The notes beneath the pieces are model-generated. The model saw nothing but the letters and a program-made list of their open reading frames with translations, searched no databases and was not told the origin of the DNA. From assembly GCF_003056305.1 (NCBI RefSeq), contig NZ_PYVX01000008.1, forward strand, positions 1-64,000: 64,000 nucleotides of DNA, in the 5' to 3' direction. Origin of the DNA: Halomonas denitrificans. GTDB taxonomy: Bacteria > Pseudomonadota > Gammaproteobacteria > Pseudomonadales > Halomonadaceae. The translations under genes were made by a program, and so were the position numbers. Shown one piece after another: positions 17,633 through 26,956 of this stretch (the stretch's first letter is position 1; each line of letters starts with the position of its first letter).

Positions 17633-17677
17633 CGTTCACCTCATCGTTGTGGGGTCAGGCCGGTCCGTTCGGGCCGG

Positions 17678-19018
17678 TCAGATCAGTCCGGCTCCCAATA
17701 CTACCAGCGTCAGCGGGATCGACACCCAGCGCAGCAGCGCGCGCCAGAAGCGAAAGCCGTTGGGGCCGGCATCCAGCGCCCGCAGGGCCTCCTGCTCGGG
17801 CATCACCCAGGCGGCGAACACCGCGATCAGCAGTCCGCCCAGCGGCAGGAAGATCTCCGGCGGGATGGTGCTGACCAGCTCGAAGGGGTTCATGCCGAAC
17901 AGCACCTGGGTCTCGGCCAGGCTCGAGAAGGAGAGCACCGAGAGCATGCCGAGCCCCCATACCGCGATGCCCACCGCGGCCGACGCCTGGCCGCGCTTGA
18001 GTCCCCAGCCCTGCAGGGTGGCGACCATCGGCTCGGCGAGGTTGATCGAGGAGGTCCAGGTCGCCAGCAGCAGCAGCAGGAAGAACAGCGACAGCCACAG
18101 CGGCCCGCCGGGCAGCTCGGCGAAGGCCACCGGCAGGGTCACGAACATCAGCCCCGGCCCCTCGCCCGGGTCCATGCCCTGAGCGAACACCACCGAGAAG
18201 ATGGCGATGCCGGCGAGCAGCGCCACCGCCACGTCGAGCACCGCCACCGCTGCCGCGGCGCGGGGCAGGCTCTGGTGGTCGGGCATGTAGGCGCCGTAGG
18301 CCATCAGCGCGCAGGCGCCCACCGCCAGGGTGAAGAAGGCGTGACCCATGGCCTGCAGCATCACCAGCGGGGTCACCGCCGAGACGTCGGGCAGGAACAG
18401 CCAGGCGAGCGCCGGGCCGAAGCCCTCGGTGGTGGCGGCATAGCCCGCCAGAACCAGCAGCAGCGCGTAGAGCATCGGCATCAGCAGGTTGTTGAGCTTC
18501 TCGAGCCCCTTGGTCACCCCGGCGGCGACCACCAGCATGGTCATCACCAGGAACAGAGTGTGGTTGAAGGTCAGCCGCCCGGGGTCGGCGAGGAAGGCGT
18601 CGAAGCCCGCGCCGATCTCGGCCGCGCTGCGCCCGACGAAGTCGCCGTTGATGGAGGCCACCAGGAATTCGATGGACCAGCCCGACACGACCGAGTAGAA
18701 GGAGAGGATGCAGAAGACCGTGAAGGCGCCGAACAGCCCCAGCCAGCGCCAGTGGCGCGAGCCCCCGGCCTGGGCGGCCAGGTGGCCGATCGACTGCATG
18801 GGGCTGCGCCGCCCGGCCCGGCCGACCAGGATCTCGGCCATCATCATCGGCAGCCCCAGCAGCAGCACGAAGGCCACGTAGAGCAGCAGGAAGACGGCGC
18901 CGCCGTTCTCTCCGGTGATGTAGGGGAAGCGCCAGATGTTGCCCAGCCCCACCGCCGCTCCGGTCACCGCCAGGATAAAGGCGCGTCGCGTGCCCCAGCG
19001 TTCCAGCGTCTCGTTCAT
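17678..19018 (-). CDS. Sodium-dependent transporter, NSS/SNF family
   Basis: A 446-residue symporter with about 11-12 transmembrane helices. The family hallmark is at the N-terminus: AVGLGNIWRFPY near residues 22-34, which lines the sodium and substrate sites in LeuT. A second conserved stretch is CILSFYSVVSGW. Bacterial members carry amino acids such as leucine, tyrosine or tryptophan, or other small amines; the substrate cannot be told here. The gene ends 45 nt before the carbonic anhydrase start and could be cotranscribed with it. It is divergent from prlC with a 105-nt gap. Confidence 0.88.
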   Translation of the reverse strand: MNETLERWGTRRAFILAVTGAAVGLGNIWRFPYITGENGGAVFLLLYVAFVLLLGLPMMMAEILVGRAGRRSPMQSIGHLAAQAGGSRHWRWLGLFGAFTVFCILSFYSVVSGWSIEFLVASINGDFVGRSAAEIGAGFDAFLADPGRLTFNHTLFLVMTMLVVAAGVTKGLEKLNNLLMPMLYALLLVLAGYAATTEGFGPALAWLFLPDVSAVTPLVMLQAMGHAFFTLAVGACALMAYGAYMPDHQSLPRAAAAVAVLDVAVALLAGIAIFSVVFAQGMDPGEGPGLMFVTLPVAFAELPGGPLWLSLFFLLLLLATWTSSINLAEPMVATLQGWGLKRGQASAAVGIAVWGLGMLSVLSFSSLAETQVLFGMNPFELVSTIPPEIFLPLGGLLIAVFAAWVMPEQEALRALDAGPNGFRFWRALLRWVSIPLTLVVLGAGLI

Positions 19019-19123
19019 CGGTCACACCCTGCGTGCCTGAAAAGGGCGCAAGCCTAGCATATTGAAAGCCGGCGCGACCGCCCGCATCTACGACCCATCC
19101 TTCATTCCCGATTCGAGGTGCGC

Positions 19124-21172
19124 ATGCCCCGCAATCCCTTGCTCGACGCCCACGACCTCCCCCCCTTCGACGCGATCCGTCCCGAGCACGTGGTGCCGGC
19201 CGTGGAGGCCCTGCTGGCCGAGAATCGCACCGCCATCGAGGCGCTGGTGGCCCGCGCCGAGCAGGCGCCCCCGACCTGGGAGAGCCTGGCCGCCCCGCTG
19301 GAGGCCCTCAACGACCGGCTGGCCCGCGCCTGGTCGCCGGTCTCGCACCTCAACGGCACCATGAACAGCCCCGAGCTTCGCGAGGCCTACCAGGCCTGCC
19401 TGGGCCAGCTCTCCGACTACAGCACCTGGATCGGCCAGCACGAGGGGCTCTTCCGCGCCTGGCAGGCACTGCGTGACGGCCCCGCCTGGGCCGAGCTCGA
19501 CGAGGGCCAGCGGCGCACCGTGGAGAACGCCCTGCGCGACTTCCGCCTGGCCGGCGTCGACCTGCCCGCCGAGCAGAAGCAGCGCTACGGCGAGATCAAG
19601 TCGCGCCTCTCCGAGCTCGCCAACACCTTTTCCAACCAGCTGCTGGACGCCACCCAGGCCTGGCACCTGGACCTCGCCGACGCGAGCCGCCTTTCCGGGC
19701 TGCCCGAGAGCGCCTTGGCCACCCTCAAGGCCAACGCCGAGGCCAAGGGCCTCGAGGGCTATCGCATCACCCTGGACTTCCCGAGCTTCTTCCCGGTGAT
19801 GACCTACGCCGAGGATCGCGCGCTGCGCCACGAGGTCTACACCGCCTTCGTCACTCGCGCCTCGGACCAGGGCCCCCACGCCGGCGAGTACGACAACGCC
19901 CCGGTGATGGAGGAGATCCTCGCCCTGCGCCACGAGCTCGCCGGGCTCCTGGGCTTCGCCGACTACGCCGACTATTCGCTGGCCACCAAGATGGCCGAGT
20001 CCCCCGAGCAGGTGATCACCTTCCTCGAGGACCTGGCCGAGCGCGCCGTGCCCCAGGCCCGCGAGGAGTACGCCGAGCTCGCCGCCTTCGCCCGCGACGA
20101 GCTGGGCATGGACGCCCTCGAGCCCTGGGACGTGGGCTTCGCCAGCGAGAAGCTGCGCGAGGCGCGCTACGCCATCTCCGACGAGCAGCTGCGCCCCTAC
20201 TTCCCGGCGCCCCAGGTGGTCGACGGCCTGTTCCGGGTGGTCGAGCGCCTCTACGGCGTGACCTTCGAGGAAGACGAGAGCGCACCCCGCTACCACCCCG
20301 ACGTGCGCTACTTCCAGATCCTCGAGCAGGGCGCGCCCATCGCCGGCTTCTACCTCGACCTCTACGCCCGCGAGGGCAAGCGCGGCGGCGCCTGGATGGA
20401 CGAGTGCCGGGTGCGGCGCCTGGAGGCCGGTGAGGTCCAGCTACCGGTGGCCTACCTGACCTGCAACTTCACCCGTCCGGTGGGCGACGCCCCGGCGCTG
20501 CTGACCCACGACGAGGTCACCACCCTCTTCCACGAGTTCGGCCACGGCCTGCACCACATGCTGACCCGCCAGACCGTCGCCGACATCTCCGGCATCAACG
20601 GCGTGGCCTGGGACGCGGTGGAGCTGCCCAGCCAGTTCATGGAGAACTTCTGCTGGGAGCGCGAGGGCCTGGACCTGATCGCCGCCCACGTGGAGACCGG
20701 CGAGCCGCTGCCCGAGGCGCTGTTCGAGAAGCTGATCGCGGCCAAGAACTTCCAGTCCGCCATGGGCATGGTGCGCCAGCTGGAGTTCTCGCTGTTCGAC
20801 TTCCGCCTGCACCGGGAGCACGCCGCGCCCTCGGCCGGGGAGATCCAGGCGCTGCTCGACGCGGTGCGCGACGCCGTCTCGGTGTTCCCGCGGGCCGCCT
20901 TCAACCGCTTCCAGAACGGCTTCGGCCACATCTTCGCCGGCGGCTACGCGGCGGGCTACTACAGCTACAAGTGGGCCGAGGTGCTCTCGGCGGACGCCTG
21001 GAGCGCCTTCGAGGAGGCCGGCATCTTCGACCCCGAGACCGGACGGCGCTTCCGCACCGAGATCCTCGAGCGCGGCGGCTCCCGGGACGCCGCCGAGCTG
21101 TTCCGCGCCTTCCGCGGCCGCGAGCCCAGCGTCGAGCCGCTGCTGCGCCACAGCGGCATCAGGGCGGCCTGA
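19124..21172 (+). CDS. prlC: Oligopeptidase A (M3 zinc metallopeptidase)
   Basis: Cytoplasmic endopeptidase of 682 residues that degrades short peptides, including cleaved signal peptides. Zinc motif HEFGH sits near residue 470 (LFHEFGHGLHHML), with the downstream Glu in the ELPSQFMENF helix. The length matches E. coli OpdA/PrlC (680). I chose the ATG at 19124 with GAGG 5 nt before it; a GTG two codons upstream is also possible. The next gene is yheV, the same neighbour as in pseudomonads, and the two are probably cotranscribed. Confidence 0.94.
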   Translation: MPRNPLLDAHDLPPFDAIRPEHVVPAVEALLAENRTAIEALVARAEQAPPTWESLAAPLEALNDRLARAWSPVSHLNGTMNSPELREAYQACLGQLSDYSTWIGQHEGLFRAWQALRDGPAWAELDEGQRRTVENALRDFRLAGVDLPAEQKQRYGEIKSRLSELANTFSNQLLDATQAWHLDLADASRLSGLPESALATLKANAEAKGLEGYRITLDFPSFFPVMTYAEDRALRHEVYTAFVTRASDQGPHAGEYDNAPVMEEILALRHELAGLLGFADYADYSLATKMAESPEQVITFLEDLAERAVPQAREEYAELAAFARDELGMDALEPWDVGFASEKLREARYAISDEQLRPYFPAPQVVDGLFRVVERLYGVTFEEDESAPRYHPDVRYFQILEQGAPIAGFYLDLYAREGKRGGAWMDECRVRRLEAGEVQLPVAYLTCNFTRPVGDAPALLTHDEVTTLFHEFGHGLHHMLTRQTVADISGINGVAWDAVELPSQFMENFCWEREGLDLIAAHVETGEPLPEALFEKLIAAKNFQSAMGMVRQLEFSLFDFRLHREHAAPSAGEIQALLDAVRDAVSVFPRAAFNRFQNGFGHIFAGGYAAGYYSYKWAEVLSADAWSAFEEAGIFDPETGRRFRTEILERGGSRDAAELFRAFRGREPSVEPLLRHSGIRAA

Positions 21173-21292
21173 CAAGGCCGCCCGAACGGTGCGCCGGGCC
21201 ACCCCGGCGCGCCCCGTCGGGGTAGAATGACCGCATCCGCGCGTCGTCCTGCCCCGACGCCCCAATCCGAACCGCACCTTTCAGGAGGCCTC

Positions 21293-21538
21293 ATGGCCAC
21301 CCAGAAACGCTTTATCGCCGGCGCCATCTGCCCGCGCTGCGCCGAGATGGATCGCATCCGCGCCTGGGAGCAGAATGGCGTGCGCTACCGCGACTGCGTC
21401 AGCTGCGACTTCTTCGAGCAGCTGCCCATCGAGGACGAGGCGCTCCCCGAGCTCGAGACCCGGGTCAACCGCGAGCGCGAGGAGCAGCGCAGCGCCGAGC
21501 TGCAGACCGTCAAGATCCTCGACCCCAAGGGGCGCTGA
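21293..21538 (+). CDS. yheV: YheV-family zinc-ribbon protein
   Basis: Small protein of 81 residues. Two Cys pairs, CPRC near residue 13 and CVSC near 33, make a rubredoxin-like zinc ribbon, and an acidic, charged C-terminal tail follows. The function of the family is unknown to me. CAGGAGG lies 4 nt before ATG 21293 and fixes the start; the longer open frame to 21227 lacks such a site. It follows prlC and is 7 nt from the next gene. Confidence 0.85.
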   Translation: MATQKRFIAGAICPRCAEMDRIRAWEQNGVRYRDCVSCDFFEQLPIEDEALPELETRVNREREEQRSAELQTVKILDPKGR

Positions 21539-21545
21539 GCCGCCC

Positions 21546-23264
21546 ATGCTCCGGGGAGCGAGCGCGGCCCTGACCGCCCGGCGCCCCATGCTGGAACTGC
21601 TGGGGCTCGCCACGGCGGCGGCGTTGCTGGTCGCGCGGCTGGACATCGCCACCCTGGCCGCCGGCCTGGGCCTCTTCCTGTGGGGCATGACCCACCTGGA
21701 GGAGGCCATCAAGCGCCTCTCCGGCGGCACCCTGGACCGCTGGCTGCATGCCGCCACCCGGCGCCCCTCCCGGGCCATCGCCGTCGGCGCCCTGGCCACC
21801 GCCCTGGTGCAGTCCAGCTCGCTGGTCACCCTGCTGGCGATGTCCTTCGTCGGTGCCGGCCTCGTGGCGTTGCCCGCCGGCATCGCCCTGCTGTTTGGCG
21901 CCAACCTCGGCACCACCACCGGCGCCTGGCTGATCGCCGGCCTCGGTCTCAAGGCGAGCCTCGCCCAGTACGCCATGCCGCTGCTGGCCCTGGGGCTGCT
22001 GGGCTCGCGGCTGCTGCAGGGCAGTCGCGCCGGGCTTGCCGGCCTGCTGCTCGGCGTGGGCCTGCTGCTGCTCGGCATCGACTTCATGAAGCTCGGCTTC
22101 GAGAGCTGGCAGGACGGCCTGACGCTCGACGGCCTGGCCGGCGAGCGCCTCTGGCACTGGCCGCTGCTGGTGCTGTTCGGCGTCACCGCCACCGTGGTCA
22201 TGCAGTCGAGCCATGCCACCCTGCTGATCACCCTCACCGCCCTGGCCTCCGGCCAGCTGCCCTACCTGCCGGCGCTGGCCATCGCCATCGGCGCCAACAT
22301 CGGCACCACCGTGACCGCGGTGATCGGCGCCTTCGGCGCCAGCACCGCCGGCCGGCGCCTGGCCGGGGCCCACGTGATCTTCAACCTGGTCACTGCGGCC
22401 GTGGCCCTGGCGCTGCTACTGCCGATGGCCGGGCTGGTGGACCGTATCGCCGAGCTGATCGGGCTGGCCCCGGATGCCTGGCCGCTCAAGCTGGCGCTCT
22501 TCCACACCCTCTTCAACGGGCTCGGCATCGCGCTGATGCTGCCCGTCATCCCGCGGCTCGCGGCGGGTCTGGAGCGCCTCTTCCCCGGGCCCGCGCGGCT
22601 GGCCCCCTCTCAGGCGCGCTACCTGGACGCCACGGCCCTGCAGCACGCCGACACGGCGCTCGCGGCCATCGCCCAGGAGTGCCGGCGCCTGGAGCGGCGC
22701 ACCTACCACCTGCTCGCCTCGGCGCTGCTGGTGCCGAGCGGCGAGGTGATCGGCCATCCGCCCAGCCGCGAGGTGATCGAGGCGCCCATCGATCCCGAGG
22801 CCTGGCCGCCGGTCAACACGCGCTACCACGAGCGCATCAAGCCGCTGATGGCGGAGATCCTCGACTTCTACTCGCGTATCGACATGCCCCTCACCGAGGC
22901 CCAGGAGGCGCGCCTCGAGGCCCTCTACGCCCGCACGCTGCGCCTGGTCGAGGCGGTGCGCTTCGGCGAGGTGCTGCAGCGCAGCCTGCTGCGCCATGCC
23001 GCGGCGGCGAGCCCCCTGCGCGAGGCCCACGACGACCTGCGCCTGGCGGTCGCCGAGGGCCTCAACCGGCTGGCCAACGACCCGGGCGCCGCCGACATCG
23101 GCGCGCCCCTCGAGGAGGTGCGCCGCCGCTGGCAGCACGAGCTGGCCGAGCGGCTGCGCCGCCAGCGCCTGGATCCCTGGCTCGCCTCCTCGCTGATGAA
23201 CGACCTCCACCAGGCCAGCCGGCTGACCGCCGCGCTGGCCTCGCCCCCCGCCGTGGCGGCCTGA
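21546..23264 (+). CDS. Na+/phosphate cotransporter family protein
   Basis: A 572-residue inner-membrane protein of the NaPi-II (PNaS) family. The membrane part (about 1-345) contains the duplicated QSS signature: LVQSSSLVTLL near residue 93 and VMQSSHATLLIT near 220. A cytoplasmic PhoU-like helical domain follows (about 370-560). E. coli YjbB, the best-known bacterial relative, exports phosphate. Two starts are possible: ATG 21546, used here, and ATG 21588, which begins closer to the first helix. It sits 7 nt behind yheV. Confidence 0.87.
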   Translation: MLRGASAALTARRPMLELLGLATAAALLVARLDIATLAAGLGLFLWGMTHLEEAIKRLSGGTLDRWLHAATRRPSRAIAVGALATALVQSSSLVTLLAMSFVGAGLVALPAGIALLFGANLGTTTGAWLIAGLGLKASLAQYAMPLLALGLLGSRLLQGSRAGLAGLLLGVGLLLLGIDFMKLGFESWQDGLTLDGLAGERLWHWPLLVLFGVTATVVMQSSHATLLITLTALASGQLPYLPALAIAIGANIGTTVTAVIGAFGASTAGRRLAGAHVIFNLVTAAVALALLLPMAGLVDRIAELIGLAPDAWPLKLALFHTLFNGLGIALMLPVIPRLAAGLERLFPGPARLAPSQARYLDATALQHADTALAAIAQECRRLERRTYHLLASALLVPSGEVIGHPPSREVIEAPIDPEAWPPVNTRYHERIKPLMAEILDFYSRIDMPLTEAQEARLEALYARTLRLVEAVRFGEVLQRSLLRHAAAASPLREAHDDLRLAVAEGLNRLANDPGAADIGAPLEEVRRRWQHELAERLRRQRLDPWLASSLMNDLHQASRLTAALASPPAVAA

Positions 23265-23287
23265 CGCCGCCGCGCCGCGCCCCTGAC

Positions 23288-23303
23288 GTGCGGATTTCCG
23301 CAC
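23288..23303. promoter_or_regulatory. Dyad, candidate upstream activator site for a DctD-type regulator
   Basis: Perfect inverted repeat gtgcgga-tt-tccgcac. The TGCGG-N4-CCGCA core resembles the upstream activating sequences I recall for DctD; that resemblance is from memory. A second, imperfect copy (gtgcgg-gatc-ccggcc) lies at 23321-23336, 33 bp or about three helical turns away, like the tandem sites of dctA. Site 1 is about 120 bp upstream of the -24 box. Confidence 0.55.
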
Positions 23304-23414
23304 ACCGCGACGCCCGCCCCGTGCGGGATCCCGGCCCCGACGCGTCTTTCTCGTTTCGACCAAGGTCGAAGCGCGCATCTATAACCCCATGAATAGAAAG
23401 GGATAACTCCTGAA

Positions 23415-23429
23415 GGGCACGGCGCTTGC
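23415..23429 (+). promoter_or_regulatory. Sigma-54 (-24/-12) promoter of the TRAP operon
   Basis: The sequence GGGCACGGCGCTTGC keeps the obligatory GG-N10-GC spacing and 13 of the 15 or so positions of TGGCACG-N4-TTGCA. It lies about 140 nt upstream of the TAXI start codon. An activator of the NtrC class is needed for such promoters and one is encoded at 14974-16356. Confidence 0.65.
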
Positions 23430-23569
23430 CCCAGTAAGGGCGTTGATGCCACCCCGGCCTGGATCACGGCAGGTCTCGCGACCACTGACCATACTGGGGC
23501 CGATGGCATGCAGCACCGGGACCGAACGCCCGGGCACTCAACAAGAGCAACACACACAGGAGACACGCC

Positions 23570-24565
23570 ATGCGCAACGCCACCTCACGGACCCTCGTCG
23601 GCACCCTCGCCGGTACGCTGGCCGGCACCCTGCTGGTCGCCGCCTCGGCCGCGGCCCAAGACCGCAGCGACTGGCCCGAGAGCTTCACCGTGGGCACCGC
23701 CAGCCAGGGCGGCACCTACTTCGTCTACGGCTCCGGCTGGGCCAACCTGATCGCCGACGAGCTCGGCATCTCCGGCGGCGGCGAGGTCACCGGCGGCCCA
23801 ACCCAGAACATGGCGCTGGTGCACGGCGGCGACGTCGCCCTGGGCCTCACCACCATGGGCCCGGCCGCCGAGGCGCTGGCCGGCGAGAGTCCGCTCGCCC
23901 CGGGCATGGCCATGGACAACGTCTGTGCGCTCTTCCCGATGTACGAGACGCCCTTCTCGATCACCGCCCTGGCCGACAGCGGCATCACCTCGATCGAGGA
24001 CATCCCGGACGGCGCGCGCATCGGCTTCGGCCCGGCGGCCTCCACCTCCGACACCTACTTCCCGGCCATGCTCGAGACCCTGGGCGTGGAGTTCGATCGC
24101 CGCAACGGCGGCTGGTCCGACCTCGGCGGGCAGCTGCAGGACGGCCTGATCGACGTCATCGCCTTCGCCGCCGGCATCCCGATCCCGGCCGTCAGCCAGC
24201 TCGAGGTGCAGACCGACGTCAACATCATCGAGTTCACCGAGGAGGAGCAGCAGACGGTGCTCGAGGCGTTCCCGGTCTCCGAGTTCCAGATCCCGGCCAG
24301 CACCTACCAGACCCTCGAGGAGGATGCCCGCGCCGTCTCCATGTGGAACTTCACCATCGCCAACTGCGACCTGCCGGAGGACTTCATCTACGAGGTCACC
24401 AAGCTGAGCCTCGAGAACAACGACCGCATGCGCGACGTCCACCGCAGCGCAGCGACCAGCATTCCGGAGAACATCAAGTACAACAAGGTACTGCCCTTCC
24501 ACCCGGGCGCCGTGCGCTGGTACGAGGAGAACGGCTACGAGATCCCGGCCGACCTGAAGCTCTGA
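23570..24565 (+). CDS. TAXI-family TRAP transporter substrate-binding protein
   Basis: Periplasmic binding protein of 331 residues. A signal peptide with cleavage near residue 29 (ASAAAQD) is followed by the TAXI-type fold: TVGTASQGGTYFVYG near 40 and the GPTQNMALVHGGDVALG block near 75, typical of the TRAP-T immunogenic-like subfamily. Known ligands in this subfamily include glutamate and 2-oxoglutarate; the ligand here is unknown. AGGAGAC lies upstream of the ATG. It is the first gene of an operon with the fused permease, behind a sigma-54 promoter, which suggests induction by a carboxylate through DctB/DctD. Confidence 0.9.
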   Translation: MRNATSRTLVGTLAGTLAGTLLVAASAAAQDRSDWPESFTVGTASQGGTYFVYGSGWANLIADELGISGGGEVTGGPTQNMALVHGGDVALGLTTMGPAAEALAGESPLAPGMAMDNVCALFPMYETPFSITALADSGITSIEDIPDGARIGFGPAASTSDTYFPAMLETLGVEFDRRNGGWSDLGGQLQDGLIDVIAFAAGIPIPAVSQLEVQTDVNIIEFTEEEQQTVLEAFPVSEFQIPASTYQTLEEDARAVSMWNFTIANCDLPEDFIYEVTKLSLENNDRMRDVHRSAATSIPENIKYNKVLPFHPGAVRWYEENGYEIPADLKL

Positions 24566-24654
24566 TCCGCTGACCCGACCGTCCCCCGCCGCGCCACCCG
24601 CGCGGCGGGGCACCGTTCCCTTGCCCCTCCGACAACCCCTCAAGGGTGCCATTC

Positions 24655-26841
24655 ATGTCCCATACCCCCGAATCCCGTGACGACGCGCCCCAGGGCGACG
24701 TCGTCGAGACGGTCAACGCCGAGGGCGTCGACGACGTCGCCGTGGAGTCCAACCGGCGACTCTATACCGGCTGGCAGTGGCTGCTCTTCGGCGCCCTGGC
24801 CATCGTCTACTCCAGCTTTCACCTGATCTCGCTGAACGTCTATCCGCTGGAGACCTGGTCGTTTCGCATCGTGCACATCGCCGGCGCGCTGATCCTCGGC
24901 TACGGCCTCTACGCCGGCACACGCTTCGCCGACGAGACCCATCGCCCCTCCCCGGTCTGGCTCGCCTGGGTGAGCTGGGCGCTGCTGGTCCCGGCCGTCT
25001 ACGCCCTGGTGCGGGTGGTGATGATGTACCAGGCGATGAGCGGCGGCGCCATGCGCATCGACCCGGCGATCGAGGCCTGGCACTTCGGCTATCCGCTGAT
25101 ACTGGCCACCGTGGCCGGCATCCTGCTCTCCTGGAGCTATCGCCAGTTCCGCGACCGCCTGTCGCCGGCCGACCTGGTGCTGATGGTCTGCGCCCTGGCC
25201 GTGGCCGGCTACCTGCTGGTGATGTACAACAGCCCCCTGCGCGCCGCCACCGGCACCTCCTTCGCGCCCATGGGCATCTCCTACGCCGCCATCGCCGGCT
25301 CGCTGCTGATCCTCGAGCTGACGCGCCGCGTCGCCGGCCTGGCGCTGGTGGTGATCTCCGCGATCTTCCTGATCTACGTCTTCGCCGGCCCCTACCTGCC
25401 GGGCTTCCTCGGCTACCCCGGGCTCTCGGTGGGCCGCTTCTTCAGCCAGGTCTACACCGACGCCGGCATCCTCGGGCCGACCACCGCGGTCTCCTCGACC
25501 TACATCATCCTGTTCATCATCTTCGCCGCGTTCCTGCAGGCCTCGAAGGTCGGTGACTACTTCGTCAACTTCGCCTTCGCCGCCGCCGGCCGGGCCCGCG
25601 GCGGCCCCGCCAAGGTGTCGATCTTTGCCTCGGGCCTGATGGGCATGATCAACGGCACCAGCGCCGGCAACGTGGTCTCCACCGGCTCGCTGACCATCCC
25701 GCTGATGAAGAAGGTCGGCTACCCGGCCCGAAGCGCCGGCGCCATCGAGGCCGCCGCCTCCACCGGCGGGCAGATCATGCCGCCGATCATGGGCGCCGGC
25801 GCCTTCATCATGGCCGAGATCACCGGCATCCCCTACACCGAGATCGCCGTGGCGGCGCTGATCCCCGCCATCCTCTACTTCCTGTCGATCTACTGCATGG
25901 TCGACTTCGAGGCGGCCCGCAAGGGCATGCGCGGCATGCGCAAGGAGGAGATCCCGCTCTTCTCCAAGCTGGTCAAGCAGGTCTACCTGTTCGCGCCGAT
26001 CATCATCCTGATCGCCGCGCTCTTCATGGGCTACTCGGTGATCCGCGCCGGCACCCTAGCCACCGCCTCGGCCGCCGTGGTGAGCTGGTTCTCGCCCCAC
26101 AAGATGGGCATCCCGGCGATCCTGCGCGCGCTGCAGCTGGCCGGCACCATGGCCATCCAGATCATCGCCGTGTGCGCCTGCGCCGGACTAATCGTCGGCG
26201 TGATCTCGCTGACCGGGGTCGGTGCGCGCTTCTCCTCGCTGCTGCTCGGCCTCGCCGGCGTCAGCCAGCTGCTGGCGCTGGTCTTCGCCATGCTGATCTC
26301 GATCCTGCTGGGCATGGGCATGCCGACCACCGCCGCCTACGCGGTGGCCGCTTCGGTGGTCGCCCCGGGCCTGATCAACATCGGCATCCAGCCGCTGGTG
26401 GCGCACTTCTTCGTGTTCTACTTCGCGGTGGTCTCGGCGATCACCCCGCCGGTGGCGCTGGCCTCCTACGCGGCGGCGGGCATCTCCGGCGACAACGCCA
26501 TGGGCACCTCGGTGGCCTCGTTCAAGATCGGCCTGGCGGCCTTCATCGTGCCCTTCATGTTCTTCTACAGCCCGGCGATGCTGATGGAGGGCTCCTGGCT
26601 GCAGATCCTGCGCGTGGGCGTGACCGCGACACTAGGCATCGTGATGCTGGCGGCCACCGTCCAGGCCTGGTTCTTCGGCCCGGTCAAGGCCTGGCAGCGG
26701 CTGGTGATGCTGATCGGCGCCGTCTGCATGATCTACGGCGGCATCTACTCGGACGTCGCCGGCCTCGCCATCGGCGCGCTGATGTTCTTCCTGCAGCGCG
26801 GCCGCCACGGCGGAGGCGACAAGGCCGTCACCACCGGCTGA
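24655..26841 (+). CDS. TRAP transporter permease, fused DctQM type
   Basis: Inner-membrane protein of 728 residues. A hydrophilic N-terminal tail (1-38) is followed by four helices equivalent to the small DctQ subunit, then the large DctM-like part with GMINGTSAGNVVSTGSLTIP near residue 335 and the second-half GMGMPTTAAYAVAAS near 555. Such fusions are the rule for TAXI systems. ATG 24655 is preceded by AAGGG at 8 nt; the GTG at 24646 inside that site is unlikely. Together with the binding protein it forms a sodium-driven secondary importer. An intrinsic terminator follows 35 nt after the stop. Confidence 0.92.
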   Translation: MSHTPESRDDAPQGDVVETVNAEGVDDVAVESNRRLYTGWQWLLFGALAIVYSSFHLISLNVYPLETWSFRIVHIAGALILGYGLYAGTRFADETHRPSPVWLAWVSWALLVPAVYALVRVVMMYQAMSGGAMRIDPAIEAWHFGYPLILATVAGILLSWSYRQFRDRLSPADLVLMVCALAVAGYLLVMYNSPLRAATGTSFAPMGISYAAIAGSLLILELTRRVAGLALVVISAIFLIYVFAGPYLPGFLGYPGLSVGRFFSQVYTDAGILGPTTAVSSTYIILFIIFAAFLQASKVGDYFVNFAFAAAGRARGGPAKVSIFASGLMGMINGTSAGNVVSTGSLTIPLMKKVGYPARSAGAIEAAASTGGQIMPPIMGAGAFIMAEITGIPYTEIAVAALIPAILYFLSIYCMVDFEAARKGMRGMRKEEIPLFSKLVKQVYLFAPIIILIAALFMGYSVIRAGTLATASAAVVSWFSPHKMGIPAILRALQLAGTMAIQIIAVCACAGLIVGVISLTGVGARFSSLLLGLAGVSQLLALVFAMLISILLGMGMPTTAAYAVAASVVAPGLINIGIQPLVAHFFVFYFAVVSAITPPVALASYAAAGISGDNAMGTSVASFKIGLAAFIVPFMFFYSPAMLMEGSWLQILRVGVTATLGIVMLAATVQAWFFGPVKAWQRLVMLIGAVCMIYGGIYSDVAGLAIGALMFFLQRGRHGGGDKAVTTG

Positions 26842-26876
26842 GTGCGATGAGCGCTGAGACGCAGCGCCCTCGAACG

Positions 26877-26907
26877 CAACGGGCCCCGCCAGTGGCGGGG
26901 CCCGTTG
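26877..26907 (+). terminator. Hairpin after the TRAP operon
   Basis: A 13-bp stem around loop agt (aacgggccccgcc paired with ggcggggcccgtt). It sits between the TRAP permease and the convergent metF stop, so it may serve both strands. No T tract longer than two follows. Confidence 0.65.
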
Positions 26908-26956
26908 CGTTCATGACGAGGCCAAATCGGTCGGGCGGCGTTCCGTCGAGCTGCGC

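Larger units (their letters stand above)
23265..23569. other. Regulatory region of the TRAP operon
   Basis: This 305-nt gap has no gene. It contains a perfect dyad at 23288, a degenerate second copy 33 bp downstream, a sigma-54-type promoter at 23415 and the leader of the TAXI gene. These are listed separately. Confidence 0.6.

Noticed and set aside
17207-19057. 616-codon plus-strand frame opposite the carbonic anhydrase and NSS genes
   Set aside because: Gln/His/Gly-rich artefact spanning two well-supported genes on the minus strand.
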